This document shows, one piece after another, positions 8,363 to 16,369 of a DNA stretch of 64,000 nucleotides; positions within the stretch are counted from its first letter, which is position 1, and every line of letters starts with the position of its first letter. Under the pieces are notes generated by a model, which made no database searches, was not told where the DNA came from, and worked only from the letters and a program-made list of their open reading frames with translations. The stretch comes from Sutcliffiella horikoshii. GTDB taxonomy: Bacteria; Bacillota; Bacilli; Bacillales; Bacillaceae_I. The DNA is taken from positions 2,372,666 through 2,436,665 of the forward strand of contig KV440964.1 of NCBI GenBank assembly GCA_001636495.1. The letters run 5' to 3'. Made by a program: the position numbers and the translations under genes.

Positions 8363-8481
8363 AGATTTCCGTTCCAGGTGTTCGCTTTCCACGGGGCGGT
8401 GCTTGAGCCTCCTCACTTCGTTGCGGGGTCTCAACCTACCGCTACCTCCCGTTGGAGTCTCACACCTTGCACTTCAATCAT
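8363..8481. repeat. Dispersed Bacillaceae intergenic repeat, copy 1
   Basis: A GC-richer block about 120 bp long carrying TTTCCACGGGGCGG, TTGAGCCTCCTC and GGGGTCTCA. The same motifs appear in reverse orientation at 27085-27207, and fragments lie near 33.0 and 41.2 kb. Repeats of this kind are familiar in Bacillus-group genomes between genes. It has no open frame. The termini (GATTTCC at one end, TTCAATCA at the other) resemble weak inverted ends. Confidence 0.7.
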
Positions 8482-8533
8482 CAGGTTAATCCCTTTATAG
8501 TCTTAACATTTCACAGCGATTATGCATTCAATA

Positions 8534-8568
8534 AAAGAACCACAATCCTCAATGGATTGTGGTTCGCG
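8534..8568 (-). terminator. Terminator of fer
   Basis: AACCACAATCC and GGATTGTGGTT form an 11-bp perfect stem. Read on the minus strand, it is followed by CTTTTATT just past the fer stop codon. Confidence 0.85.
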
Positions 8569-8572
8569 TGTA

Positions 8573-8845
<273 letters not shown>

Positions 8846-9076
8846 CTAGTCAATAGAATGAACATTTCCAATTATTAGTTGGAAACGAATTCCTCATATT
8901 TTATATTGTAAAGATGTTTTCCCGACTTTTCAATAGAAAAGTCAATGAGAATGCTTATCACATAAGGGTTCAATAAAGATATTATTAGATTACCCGAGTA
9001 AAAGATGCGATAAACATGTCGCATTTTACAAAATTTTGATAAAATGACTGTAGGGGAAGAAAGGTGTAGAATTTTG

Positions 9077-10168
9077 ATGAAATCATTCGAATTTTTGTGC
9101 TTGTTCTGTCTCCGTGCTTTTCGCGGAGACAGAAGCATCTCGGGCATTTTTCATTTATTTAGAGGGAAGAAATCCTCTCAAACAATACAAGATGCAAATA
9201 TTTTTTCATTAGGTATTCTTTATGGCCTTTTTCCAGGATTAAACCGGAATTTCCTTCAACAGAATATAGAATCTTTGGAAGCACGAGGTCTGATTGTAGA
9301 AATACAGCCAGAACATTATAAAATTACCGAAATAGGGCTGGGGAAATTAACTGAGTACGAAGAGATGTTTCCTTTCTCTCCATATTTGAACGGCTTCTTA
9401 TATAAAGATAAAAGTACTCATTTTTGGAAGAGATACTCCTTGCTTGTTCAAACCCTTTCCAATCTAGCGGCGAAGGATAATTCCTTCCTGCCTATCCAAT
9501 ATGAGGATGCCGTTCAACGATGGGTTAAAACTCATCTACTTCGACAAAAAGGTTGTTCCAAAGAACAGTGGCTAAATGATCTTTATGAAGAGACGAACCA
9601 TCTCTTACAACAGGTATCAACGGAACAAGCCACCATATTCACACTGATGTTGACGGGGCATCGACAGGTAGGAAGAACAGCCGAACAAATTGCCAGGTTG
9701 TTGCAGACAGACCCTTGTTGGATTCAAATGGAATTCCAAGCTGTTCTGCATTTCTTCATTGAAAACCTCGAAAAAGAAGAGGGGGCAGGGTATTACCCAT
9801 CTCTTCATTCTGTTAGCCGTGATTTGTTGGCGCGACCGCAACTAACGGAAACGACACAGAAAACTTTGAAACTTCTTAACCAAGGTCTAAACCTACATGA
9901 CATCGCAAAGATAAGGCGTCTCAAGGTAAGCACAATCGAGGACCATATTGTTGAGATTGCCTTGCATTCCAACCACTTCTCTATAAAACCTTATGTTGAT
10001 AAGGAGAAAATAGAAGAGATCGAGGGAGTCATCCGCGACTTACATACGCAACAACTTCGAAAAATCAAAGAGAGATTGACCAATCAAGAAATCAGCTATT
10101 TTCAAATAAGATTAGTACTGACAAGGATGGGGGATGGCGATGAGTCTAGAATATCTGTTAAAAGCTAA
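9077..10168 (+). CDS. ypbB: YpbB, helix-turn-helix domain protein encoded with RecQ
   Basis: A cytosolic protein of 363 residues of unknown biochemical role. The C-terminal part (about 265-355) carries an HTH_40-type helix-turn-helix with NQGLNLHDIAKIRRLKVSTI followed by HIVEIAL, a module normally found at the C-terminus of RecQ helicases. The next gene encodes a RecQ-like helicase without that region, so YpbB probably supplies the missing module in trans; that is inference. The ATG at 9077 is preferred over the upstream in-frame ATG at 9044 because AAAGGTG lies 10 bp before it. The gene overlaps recQ, which indicates translational coupling. Confidence 0.85.
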   Translation: MKSFEFLCLFCLRAFRGDRSISGIFHLFRGKKSSQTIQDANIFSLGILYGLFPGLNRNFLQQNIESLEARGLIVEIQPEHYKITEIGLGKLTEYEEMFPFSPYLNGFLYKDKSTHFWKRYSLLVQTLSNLAAKDNSFLPIQYEDAVQRWVKTHLLRQKGCSKEQWLNDLYEETNHLLQQVSTEQATIFTLMLTGHRQVGRTAEQIARLLQTDPCWIQMEFQAVLHFFIENLEKEEGAGYYPSLHSVSRDLLARPQLTETTQKTLKLLNQGLNLHDIAKIRRLKVSTIEDHIVEIALHSNHFSIKPYVDKEKIEEIEGVIRDLHTQQLRKIKERLTNQEISYFQIRLVLTRMGDGDESRISVKS

Positions 10169-11669
10169 AACCGGTTTTTCATCCTTCAAGTCTGGTCAAA
10201 AAGAAATACTAGAAGATGTACTTGCACGCAAGGACGTCATTGCGTTACTTCCTACCGGAGGAGGGAAATCTCTTTGTTATCAGTTACCTGGCTATGTTTT
10301 AGAAGGTGCCGTCCTGATAGTTTCCCCCCTGTTATCATTAATGGAAGACCAAGTACAACAGTTAAGGGCAAGTGGAGAAAAGAGCGTGATTGCGCTTAAT
10401 TCCTTCCTTTCTTATTCAGAAAGAGAAAGACTTTTGTCCCTTGACCTGCATTCGTATAAATACATTTTCATTTCGCCTGAAATGCTTCAGGTGGAAAAGT
10501 GGGTAAAAAAACTGCAGTCCCTTCAAATAGATCTGTTTGTAGTCGATGAGGCGCATTGTGTTTCTCAATGGGGCCACGATTTCCGGACGGATTATCTGAA
10601 ATTGGGGAGGGTGAAGGAATCATTGGGAAGACCACCTAGCTTGGCACTCACAGCTACAGCAACCAGAAACGTCATCCACGATATTCATGCATATTTGAAT
10701 ATGACGTCACCTGCCCTTCATATCAATTCAGTGGATAGGCCTAATATCGCGCTAAAGGTGGAGCATTTGCATAGTAATCAGGAAAAAAAAGAGAGATTGC
10801 TTGAACTGGTGCAATCCCTCAGGACTCCGGGGATTGTTTATTTCTCTAGCAGAGCAAAAACAGAAGAAATCTGTGACTATCTACAAGAGAACGGAATAAC
10901 GCGAGTTGCCTATTATCACGCAGGAATTACTCAAGAGCAACGGATTTTGATTCAACAGCAGTTCCTGGTGGATCAGCTAGATATTATTTGTTGTACCAGT
11001 GCATTTGGAATGGGAATCAATAAAAGCAATGTAAGGTTTGTAATTCATTATCATCAACCAACGCAGCTTGAGTCCTATGTGCAGGAAATAGGACGTGCGG
11101 GCAGGGGTGGCAATAGTAGTATTGCGATTTTATTAAAAAGCTTGGAAGATACCATGCTACCAGAATTCATAATCGAAAATGAGCTTCCTGATCCAAATTG
11201 GGTGTCTTACATTATCCATGAATTGGTCGCTGTTTATGGGGAAGTATCCGATCTTTCCAAAGTCCCATTGAAGGATTGGATGGAGAAGGCACCAGAGCAG
11301 GAATCCCATTGGAGGTATCTTTCCTATAAGGTGAATCAGTTCATAAAAGAGCATGGAAGGTTATCAACGGAAACGACCAATGATTGTATTGCCTCCATTC
11401 AAACACATATGGAAGAACGAACGACTGTTAAACGAAGGAAACTTGAAGAGTTCAACCGCTGGACGAATTCTCCCATCTGTAGAAGAAAAGAAATCCTTCA
11501 ATATTTTGATGAAGAACTAATTTCATCTCCATTACACTGCTGTGATGTATGTGGCTTAGATTTGGATGATTTTAGCGAGAAAGAAAAGGACTTGTCGGAG
11601 GAAATGGAGACATCGCTTTCCTGGCAGCGTCTTTTGAAAAATATTTTTTGGCAGGAAGTTGAAAAGTGA
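10134..11669 (+). CDS. recS: ATP-dependent DNA helicase RecQ family (RecS)
   Basis: A superfamily 2 3'-5' DNA helicase acting in recombination and fork repair. The 511 residues show Walker A LLPTGGGKSLCYQLP near residue 38, DEAH in VVDEAHCVSQWGHDFR, motif III ALTATAT, and motif VI QEIGRAGRGG. A C-terminal zinc-binding part has one Cys in ICRRKEILQYFDEE and the others in CCDVC. There is no winged-helix or HRDC extension, making it shorter than E. coli RecQ. It may start at 10134 or at the ATG at 10140; both are near the same G-rich SD. It overlaps ypbB upstream and the protease gene downstream by 4 bp, so the ypb cluster is one operon. Confidence 0.93.
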   Translation: MAMSLEYLLKAKTGFSSFKSGQKEILEDVLARKDVIALLPTGGGKSLCYQLPGYVLEGAVLIVSPLLSLMEDQVQQLRASGEKSVIALNSFLSYSERERLLSLDLHSYKYIFISPEMLQVEKWVKKLQSLQIDLFVVDEAHCVSQWGHDFRTDYLKLGRVKESLGRPPSLALTATATRNVIHDIHAYLNMTSPALHINSVDRPNIALKVEHLHSNQEKKERLLELVQSLRTPGIVYFSSRAKTEEICDYLQENGITRVAYYHAGITQEQRILIQQQFLVDQLDIICCTSAFGMGINKSNVRFVIHYHQPTQLESYVQEIGRAGRGGNSSIAILLKSLEDTMLPEFIIENELPDPNWVSYIIHELVAVYGEVSDLSKVPLKDWMEKAPEQESHWRYLSYKVNQFIKEHGRLSTETTNDCIASIQTHMEERTTVKRRKLEEFNRWTNSPICRRKEILQYFDEELISSPLHCCDVCGLDLDDFSEKEKDLSEEMETSLSWQRLLKNIFWQEVEK

Positions 11670-12280
11670 AAAACAGACAAGCAGAATTGATAAAAGATAT
11701 GAGTCCAAAAGAGCTTGTTTACCACCTCTACCTTTCCCAACTTGCATTTATTGTTATAGGGGTGGTCCTTGCAGTTATACTATTCGATAATCTCGCATCC
11801 TTCCTGAAGATTCTGGAATGGAAGCCGGTGGATATCTTTATAATCGGAACAGTAGTGGGGATAGGTGTTGTTGGTGTTGACTTGCTTTTGATGAAGTGGG
11901 TCCCGAGAAATCTTTTCGACGATGGCGGAATCAACGAAAAAATGTTCCAGACGAGAAGTATCCCTCATATTTTTTTGCTGGCATTTATCATTTCTACAGC
12001 AGAGGAATTTTTGTTCCGAGGGGTCATTCAAACACATTTTGGCATCTGGATCGCGAGTGTACTATTTGCGTTATTACATATCAGGTATTTGCACAAATGG
12101 CTACTATTCCTATCAGTCGTGCTGGTGAGCTTCCTCCTCGGATACCTCTATGAAGCGACAGGAAGCCTGTTTGTCACAATTTGGGCGCATTTTCTGATTG
12201 ATGTATTACTTGCATTAAAGATTAGACATGATTATGTGAAAATTAAAGACCATGAAAAAGGGCAGGAGTGGGGAACATGA
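11666..12280 (+). CDS. ypbD: CPBP-family intramembrane metalloprotease (YpbD)
   Basis: A 204-residue membrane protein with about six hydrophobic segments. The CPBP/Abi (Rce1-like) signature is present: AEEFLFRG near residue 112, a second motif FALLHIRYL, and WAHFLIDVLL near the C-terminus, which supply the Glu and His ligands of the membrane-embedded active site. Substrates are unknown; family members process prenylated proteins or bacteriocin-related peptides. The GTG start overlaps the recS stop codon (GTGA), which is typical of translational coupling. The gene corresponds to B. subtilis ypbD by order. Confidence 0.9.
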   Translation: MKNRQAELIKDMSPKELVYHLYLSQLAFIVIGVVLAVILFDNLASFLKILEWKPVDIFIIGTVVGIGVVGVDLLLMKWVPRNLFDDGGINEKMFQTRSIPHIFLLAFIISTAEEFLFRGVIQTHFGIWIASVLFALLHIRYLHKWLLFLSVVLVSFLLGYLYEATGSLFVTIWAHFLIDVLLALKIRHDYVKIKDHEKGQEWGT

Positions 12281-12972
12281 ATAATAACAAAGGCTTGGAT
12301 CAGGCAGACGGTTTACGGGAAGAAGTGCAAAAAGAATCAAATAAGCTCCCTTCTAGAAGTGAGCTTCATGCACACAAACGAAACACGAAAACTAAATGGA
12401 AGCTAAACTTTCCGTTTGTGCGACTCGTAGGTGTGCTGTTTCTTCTTATTCCAATAAGCATTTTGGCCATCCATTTTAATGACAAAGATTCCAGCTTCCT
12501 GGACAAGTTTTTCACACCACCGGTGAAAAATGTAGAACCAATCTCCATACCGAGAAATGTTTCAGCCAATACTGTAGAAAATAAAGCGGATAAGGAAGAA
12601 ACATCTGCTGCAGAGCAAGTTTCTTCTAAAGAGGTTGAACAAAAGGAAATAGCGGACGAGGAAAACGGTAAGGTATCGAGCGGGCCTGGTAAGACAGAAG
12701 AGGCGAAAGAAGTGACAGAAGCTAGTGTCCCTGTAGAAACAAGCTCTTCTGGAAGTGCTGAAACGGAAGAAGTTACCGAAGAGGCTGTAGTGGAAGAACA
12801 GTCTAATGTGCAATATGTGGAGCACGTTGTACAGGAAAGTGAAAATCTATTCCGGATTTCAATGAAGTATTTCAGTAGCAGAGAAGGAGAAAAAATCATC
12901 AGCGATTATAATAACCTTATTAATGATCAGGTTAAAGTAGGTCAGAAACTGGTTATTCCGATTAATAGATAG
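12277..12972 (+). CDS. ypbE: LysM-domain membrane-anchored protein YpbE
   Basis: A 231-residue bitopic protein: a charged cytosolic N-terminus of about 45 residues, a membrane helix near 47-66, a long Glu/Val/Ser-rich linker (about 90-175), and one C-terminal LysM domain starting at VEHVVQESENLFRISMKYF. LysM domains bind peptidoglycan, so it should tether membrane to cell wall. The ATG at 12277 has AGGAG nine bases upstream and is preferred over the GTG at 12268. It overlaps ypbD by 4 bp. The strongly acidic low-complexity linker looks like a spacer through the wall. The precise role is unknown. Confidence 0.87.
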   Translation: MNNNKGLDQADGLREEVQKESNKLPSRSELHAHKRNTKTKWKLNFPFVRLVGVLFLLIPISILAIHFNDKDSSFLDKFFTPPVKNVEPISIPRNVSANTVENKADKEETSAAEQVSSKEVEQKEIADEENGKVSSGPGKTEEAKEVTEASVPVETSSSGSAETEEVTEEAVVEEQSNVQYVEHVVQESENLFRISMKYFSSREGEKIISDYNNLINDQVKVGQKLVIPINR

Positions 12973-13043
12973 GCATGCGAATCATACTGTCCCCTTCCAT
13001 TGCATAATTTGTAATAGGACAGGTTATGAAAGAGGGGATATCT

Positions 13044-13499
13044 ATGGAACCGGAAATAAAAATGCTGAACCATCATACTGATGAAGCTACAAAACAGACA
13101 TTGCAGCTGCTGGTTAATAAAAAGCGGAAGCAGGACACTTTCAAGAAACGGGAGTGGAGATGGAGAATATCCTGCTGTGTAACGGTAGGATTATTCCTGG
13201 CATATGTTTACTTTTTTATATTCCATCAATCTCCTTCCTATTCAGCAAGTTTCTCGTATTTCTTTGATCGGACTGTGCACTTTTGGATTGTCATGTTCAT
13301 CGCATTTCAGCTTGGAATGATTAAATATCTCCTTTACAAGAAGGATAAGGCGGAGAAAGAATATCATGAACTACGTAAAGAAATGGTGAAGAGAAGTGAT
13401 GATTACTGGTCTAAGCCTACGGATTGGAAACAAAGACATCACGTTTTTGATATGATGAAAAGGGAATTTGATATTAATTTATATCATGAGACGAAATAA
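13044..13499 (+). CDS. ypbF: YpbF-like membrane protein of unknown function
   Basis: A 151-residue protein. About 45 N-terminal residues are soluble and Lys/Arg-rich, two membrane helices lie at about 46-64 and 78-98, and the C-terminal tail is charged with a probable coiled coil (KKDKAEKEYHELRKEMVK). The ATG at 13044 is chosen because AAAGAGGGGA precedes it at proper spacing; the ATG at 13026 lacks an SD. Position in the cluster matches B. subtilis ypbF. The gene ends at a strong terminator, which closes the ypbB-recS-ypbD-ypbE-ypbF operon. No function can be assigned. Confidence 0.8.
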   Translation: MEPEIKMLNHHTDEATKQTLQLLVNKKRKQDTFKKREWRWRISCCVTVGLFLAYVYFFIFHQSPSYSASFSYFFDRTVHFWIVMFIAFQLGMIKYLLYKKDKAEKEYHELRKEMVKRSDDYWSKPTDWKQRHHVFDMMKREFDINLYHETK

Positions 13500-13533
13500 T
13501 CATACTTGGTACAATTCTAGGGCTTTATGGTAT

Positions 13534-13566
13534 AGTTGCGAGAGTAAGTGGTCGCAACTTTTTTTA
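13534..13566 (+). terminator. Rho-independent terminator after ypbF
   Basis: AGTTGCGA and TCGCAACT pair across a 10-base loop, followed by eight T residues. Confidence 0.92.
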
Positions 13567-13644
13567 TGCCGTAGAAAATACGAAAAAGAGATCATGGTAC
13601 ATATATATTATATATTATATATTTTCCAAGAGGGGAAGTTTTAT

Positions 13645-14424
13645 ATGGTTTGGGTCCTGGTCTTATTGGGAGTTGTTGCTCTTGCAGGGGGAATGCTTCT
13701 TTTTTATATGTTCAATCAGGCTAAGCAAGAAAATATAGTGGAGCAGACACTTGCTTTTCCTGAATTCCCAAGTAGCTTTGGGGAAGTTAGGATCTTCTTC
13801 ATTTCTGACATTCATAGGCGGAAAATTGATCCGAGTTTTATAAAAAAAATAAAAAACATAGATTTGGTTGTAATCGGTGGTGACCTAACAGAAAAGAAGG
13901 TGCCGTTTGAACAGGTAGAGGAGAATATCCAACAACTGAAAAAGCTGGGCCTTATCTTTTTTGTGTGGGGAAACAATGATTATGAAGTGGAGCATCATGA
14001 ACTGGATTCGCTGCTTTTGCACCATGGAGTCAAGATATTGGATAACAAAAGTTATCTGTTTGAAAGTGATACAGGAGATAAGCTGGAGGTCTTAGGGGTG
14101 GACGATCTGGTGCATGAAAGGGACCGTCTCGATGTGGCTTTGGAGGAAACTACTGGGGAGAGCTTCAAAATATTGGTCAGTCATGAACCTGAAATTGTGG
14201 AAAAATTCACTGAAAAAGAAGGTATCAGTCTCGTATTGAGTGGACATACACATGGGGGGCAGATCCGAATCTTTGGTTTTGGTCCCCACGAGAAAGGTAG
14301 AATCACACATTTGCCATATACAACACAATTAATTAGTAATGGATTTGGAACGTCGTTGGTTCCTTTCCGTTTAGGCGCACCTCCAGAAACACACATACTG
14401 ACCATTACAACAAGAGCACGGTAA
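13645..14424 (+). CDS. ypbG: Membrane-anchored calcineurin-like metallophosphoesterase (YpbG)
   Basis: A 259-residue protein with an N-terminal membrane anchor (about 2-24) and a metallophosphoesterase domain. The metal-site motifs are DIHRR near residue 53, GGDLTEK near 77, WGNNDYE near 111 (Asn where the classical GNHD has His), SHEPE, and SGHTHGGQ near 203. It resembles YaeI/YkuE-type membrane phosphoesterases. The substrate is unknown. The ATG at 13645 has GAGGGGAAG upstream; the frame stays open through the ypbF terminator upstream, which rules out the longer version. A very AT-rich stretch at 13600-13625 probably holds its promoter. Confidence 0.87.
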   Translation: MVWVLVLLGVVALAGGMLLFYMFNQAKQENIVEQTLAFPEFPSSFGEVRIFFISDIHRRKIDPSFIKKIKNIDLVVIGGDLTEKKVPFEQVEENIQQLKKLGLIFFVWGNNDYEVEHHELDSLLLHHGVKILDNKSYLFESDTGDKLEVLGVDDLVHERDRLDVALEETTGESFKILVSHEPEIVEKFTEKEGISLVLSGHTHGGQIRIFGFGPHEKGRITHLPYTTQLISNGFGTSLVPFRLGAPPETHILTITTRAR

Positions 14425-14467
14425 TGCAAATACTTACTTTTCGAAAGTAAATCATAATCTGTAGTAT

Positions 14468-14500
14468 ACCTATTCAAAACCTATACAAAGTTTACACAAC
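14468..14500 (+). promoter_or_regulatory. Three tandem 11-bp direct repeats: candidate CarH/LitR operator
   Basis: Three contiguous 11-bp units lie end to end: ACCTATTCAAA (14468-14478), ACCTATACAAA (14479-14489) and GTTTACACAAC (14490-14500). Units 2 and 3 fit the pattern nnTnnACAnn, and unit 1 has TCA for ACA. Published work on Thermus CarH describes 11-bp repeats of this kind bound by successive MerR-type domains. The third unit overlaps the -35 box of the downstream regulator gene. The match was found by eye. Confidence 0.65.
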
Positions 14501-14519
14501 TGATTTCGTACTATATAAT
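14491..14519 (+). promoter_or_regulatory. Sigma-A promoter of the MerR/B12 regulator gene
   Basis: TTTACA (14491-14496), a 17-bp spacer and TATAAT (14514-14519). The -35 box lies inside the third 11-bp repeat, so a protein bound there would block transcription. A small hairpin (TTACTTT/AAAGTAA, 14434-14450) lies upstream after the ypbG stop. Confidence 0.8.
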
Positions 14520-14556
14520 TCAAGTATGGATTTTGTTAGGAGAGAAAGGGATCTGT

Positions 14557-15471
14557 ATGTCAAATAATGAAGGTAAATACAATATTAAAGCAGCATCTAA
14601 AATGCTGGGAATTCAGCCGGGAACATTAAGAGCGTGGGAGAGAAGATATCAAATTATCGCTCCTGTCAGAAATGATTCTGGTCACCGCTTGTACACGGAA
14701 GAGCATATCAGGATACTCAAGTGGTTAATGCAGAAGGTGAACAAGGGCTTTACAATTAGTCAAGCCGTATCACTATTCGAAAAGAACAATCAAGCTCTTT
14801 TGGAAACGGATCACCACGCACATACGGATCAAGAAGATATGTCCACTGACTTACTTAATCAATTGCTGGAAGCTCTTTTGGAGTTCAATGAAGGGCAAGC
14901 GCATGAATTGATGGATAAGATTTTTAGTTTATATTCGGTTGAGAAGGTACTTATTGATATTCTGGGAACATTGCTCGTTAAGATTGGTGATATGTGGGAG
15001 AATAATGAAATTTCAAGTGCCCATGAACATTTTGCTTCTGCATTTTTACGTTCTCGTATCGGGATGATTCTTCACGGATTACCGGTAAACGGCTTCCTCC
15101 CAAAAACGGTCTCCGTATGTGGACCTGGGGAGTGGCATGAACTCGGATTACTTATATATACGCTTTTTGTAAGAAGAAAAGGTTTTGAAACCATCTATCT
15201 TGGTACTAGTATCGCAGATGACGATATCCATGTCGTCTTAAAAGAGATTCAGCCAAAATTTTTATTCCTGTCTTGTACACTGTCCATTAACCTGCCTAAA
15301 ACGTTGGAAATGGTGTCAGAGCTTAAACGACAATATCCAGACCTGATAATCGGAATAGGCGGTACTGCTGTGGATAAAATGCCTGAAAACAAGAAACAGG
15401 AATATCATGATCATCTGATCGGCAATACGATGAAAGATTGGGAAGAATGGCTGAGAGTAAGGATGAATTAA
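14557..15471 (+). CDS. MerR-family regulator with cobalamin-binding domain, CarH/LitR-like
   Basis: A predicted B12-dependent transcriptional repressor of 304 residues. Domains in order: MerR winged helix-turn-helix (about 7-75, with LGIQPGTLRAWERRY and the SGHRLY wing), a four-helix bundle (about 95-175), and a Rossmann-like B12-binding domain (about 185-300). The bundle carries Trp147 and Glu157-His158, the Wx9EH signature of adenosylcobalamin photoreceptors such as CarH. The lower ligand is His194 in EWHELG (ExHxxG). SD AGGAGAG precedes the ATG at 14557. The gene is monocistronic behind a promoter overlapped by three 11-bp repeats, suggesting autorepression. B. subtilis lacks it at this site as I recall. 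Light sensing is inferred from residues, not shown. Confidence 0.87.
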   Translation: MSNNEGKYNIKAASKMLGIQPGTLRAWERRYQIIAPVRNDSGHRLYTEEHIRILKWLMQKVNKGFTISQAVSLFEKNNQALLETDHHAHTDQEDMSTDLLNQLLEALLEFNEGQAHELMDKIFSLYSVEKVLIDILGTLLVKIGDMWENNEISSAHEHFASAFLRSRIGMILHGLPVNGFLPKTVSVCGPGEWHELGLLIYTLFVRRKGFETIYLGTSIADDDIHVVLKEIQPKFLFLSCTLSINLPKTLEMVSELKRQYPDLIIGIGGTAVDKMPENKKQEYHDHLIGNTMKDWEEWLRVRMN

Positions 15472-15504
15472 ATTTCCTTTCCAACAATGGAAATTCGCCA
15501 CGAA

Positions 15505-15567
15505 CCAACTTACACCTTTTATCATAAAATGTAAGAAGTTTAAGGAGTTAAAGGGTGTAAAGGTTGG
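15505..15567 (+). other. Long imperfect inverted repeat in the mecB leader
   Basis: CCAAC-TT-ACACC-TTT (15505-15519) is complementary, with three single-base bulges, to AAAGGGTGTAAAGGTTGG (15550-15567). The right arm ends at the first bases of the mecB Shine-Dalgarno (GGGAGGAG, 15566-15573). If transcribed, it could fold next to the ribosome site. Whether it acts in RNA or as a DNA operator cannot be told. Confidence 0.5.
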
Positions 15568-15579
15568 GAGGAGTCTTTC

Positions 15580-16170
15580 GTGCGGCTGGAACGGTTAAAC
15601 TACAATAAGATAAAGATATTTCTCACATTTGATGACTTGGAAGACCGCGGGTTGACAAAAGAGGATTTATGGAAGGATTCGCAAAAGGTTCATCAGCTGT
15701 TTCGAGACATGATTGATGAGGCTAGTGCGGAATTGGGATTTGAAGTGAGCGGTTCGTTGAATGTAGAAGTCTATGCTCTTCAGGCGCAAGGGATGGTTGT
15801 CATTGTGACTTCAACCGAGCAGGAAGAATTGGAAGAAGAGTTCAACGACGATTATATAGAAATGCAAGTAACAGTGGATGAAAGTCAGGAATTATTTTAC
15901 GTATTCCAGTCCTTTGATCACCTTATTGATATGGCAAAAAGGCTTAAAGCATTTCATATTCACGGCGGTACCATCTATTCCCATGATCAGATGTTTTACT
16001 TGCTGCTATCGGAAGAAGATGTGGATATAAGGATGGACATGGACACATTGATTGCTTTGTTATCTGAATATGGCACGCCGTCCACCATGACCACTCACCG
16101 CGTAGAGGAATATGGCAAGAAATTGATGGACCATCATGCAATGGACCAATTGAATAAGTATTTCAACTAA
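15580..16170 (+). CDS. mecB: Adaptor protein MecB (YpbH), MecA paralogue
   Basis: An adaptor that brings substrates to the ClpC/ClpP protease. The 196-residue sequence starts MRLERLNYNKIKIFLTFDDL, almost the same as B. subtilis YpbH. It has the N-terminal substrate-recognition part (about 1-80), an acidic linker (EQEELEEEFNDDYIEM), and a C-terminal ClpC-binding domain. The GTG start is supported by GGGAGGAG seven bases before it. It stands alone between a long inverted repeat and a terminator. In B. subtilis MecB affects competence and sporulation; the same role is inferred here. Confidence 0.93.
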   Translation: MRLERLNYNKIKIFLTFDDLEDRGLTKEDLWKDSQKVHQLFRDMIDEASAELGFEVSGSLNVEVYALQAQGMVVIVTSTEQEELEEEFNDDYIEMQVTVDESQELFYVFQSFDHLIDMAKRLKAFHIHGGTIYSHDQMFYLLLSEEDVDIRMDMDTLIALLSEYGTPSTMTTHRVEEYGKKLMDHHAMDQLNKYFN

Positions 16171-16173
16171 TAT

Positions 16174-16220
16174 ACAGCCTATTCTACATATAGTTTTTGT
16201 AGTATAGGCTGTTTGTATTT
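16174..16220 (+). terminator. Rho-independent terminator after mecB
   Basis: ACAGCCTAT-CTAC and GTAG-ATAGGCTGT arms with a short T-rich tail. Confidence 0.8.
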
Positions 16221-16281
16221 TCTGACAATTCTTACGTTTTGAAATCGGTTACATTTTTTTAATAAAAGTTTATTTACCATC

Positions 16282-16310
16282 TTTGCATAGTTGTACGGAA
16301 GGTGTATACT
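16282..16310 (+). promoter_or_regulatory. Probable promoter of gudB
   Basis: TTTGCA (16282-16287), 17-bp spacer, TATACT (16305-16310), 60 bp before the start codon. Confidence 0.6.
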
Positions 16311-16369
16311 ATGTCATGAAGATGGACTATTTTAATCTTATTATGTGAGACAATCTAGGAGGTTTACTT

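Noticed and set aside
12366-12899. Long minus-strand open frame opposite ypbE (177 codons)
   Set aside because: It lies fully within the coding region for the acidic Glu/Val-rich linker, whose composition keeps the opposite strand open; no SD or family likeness.
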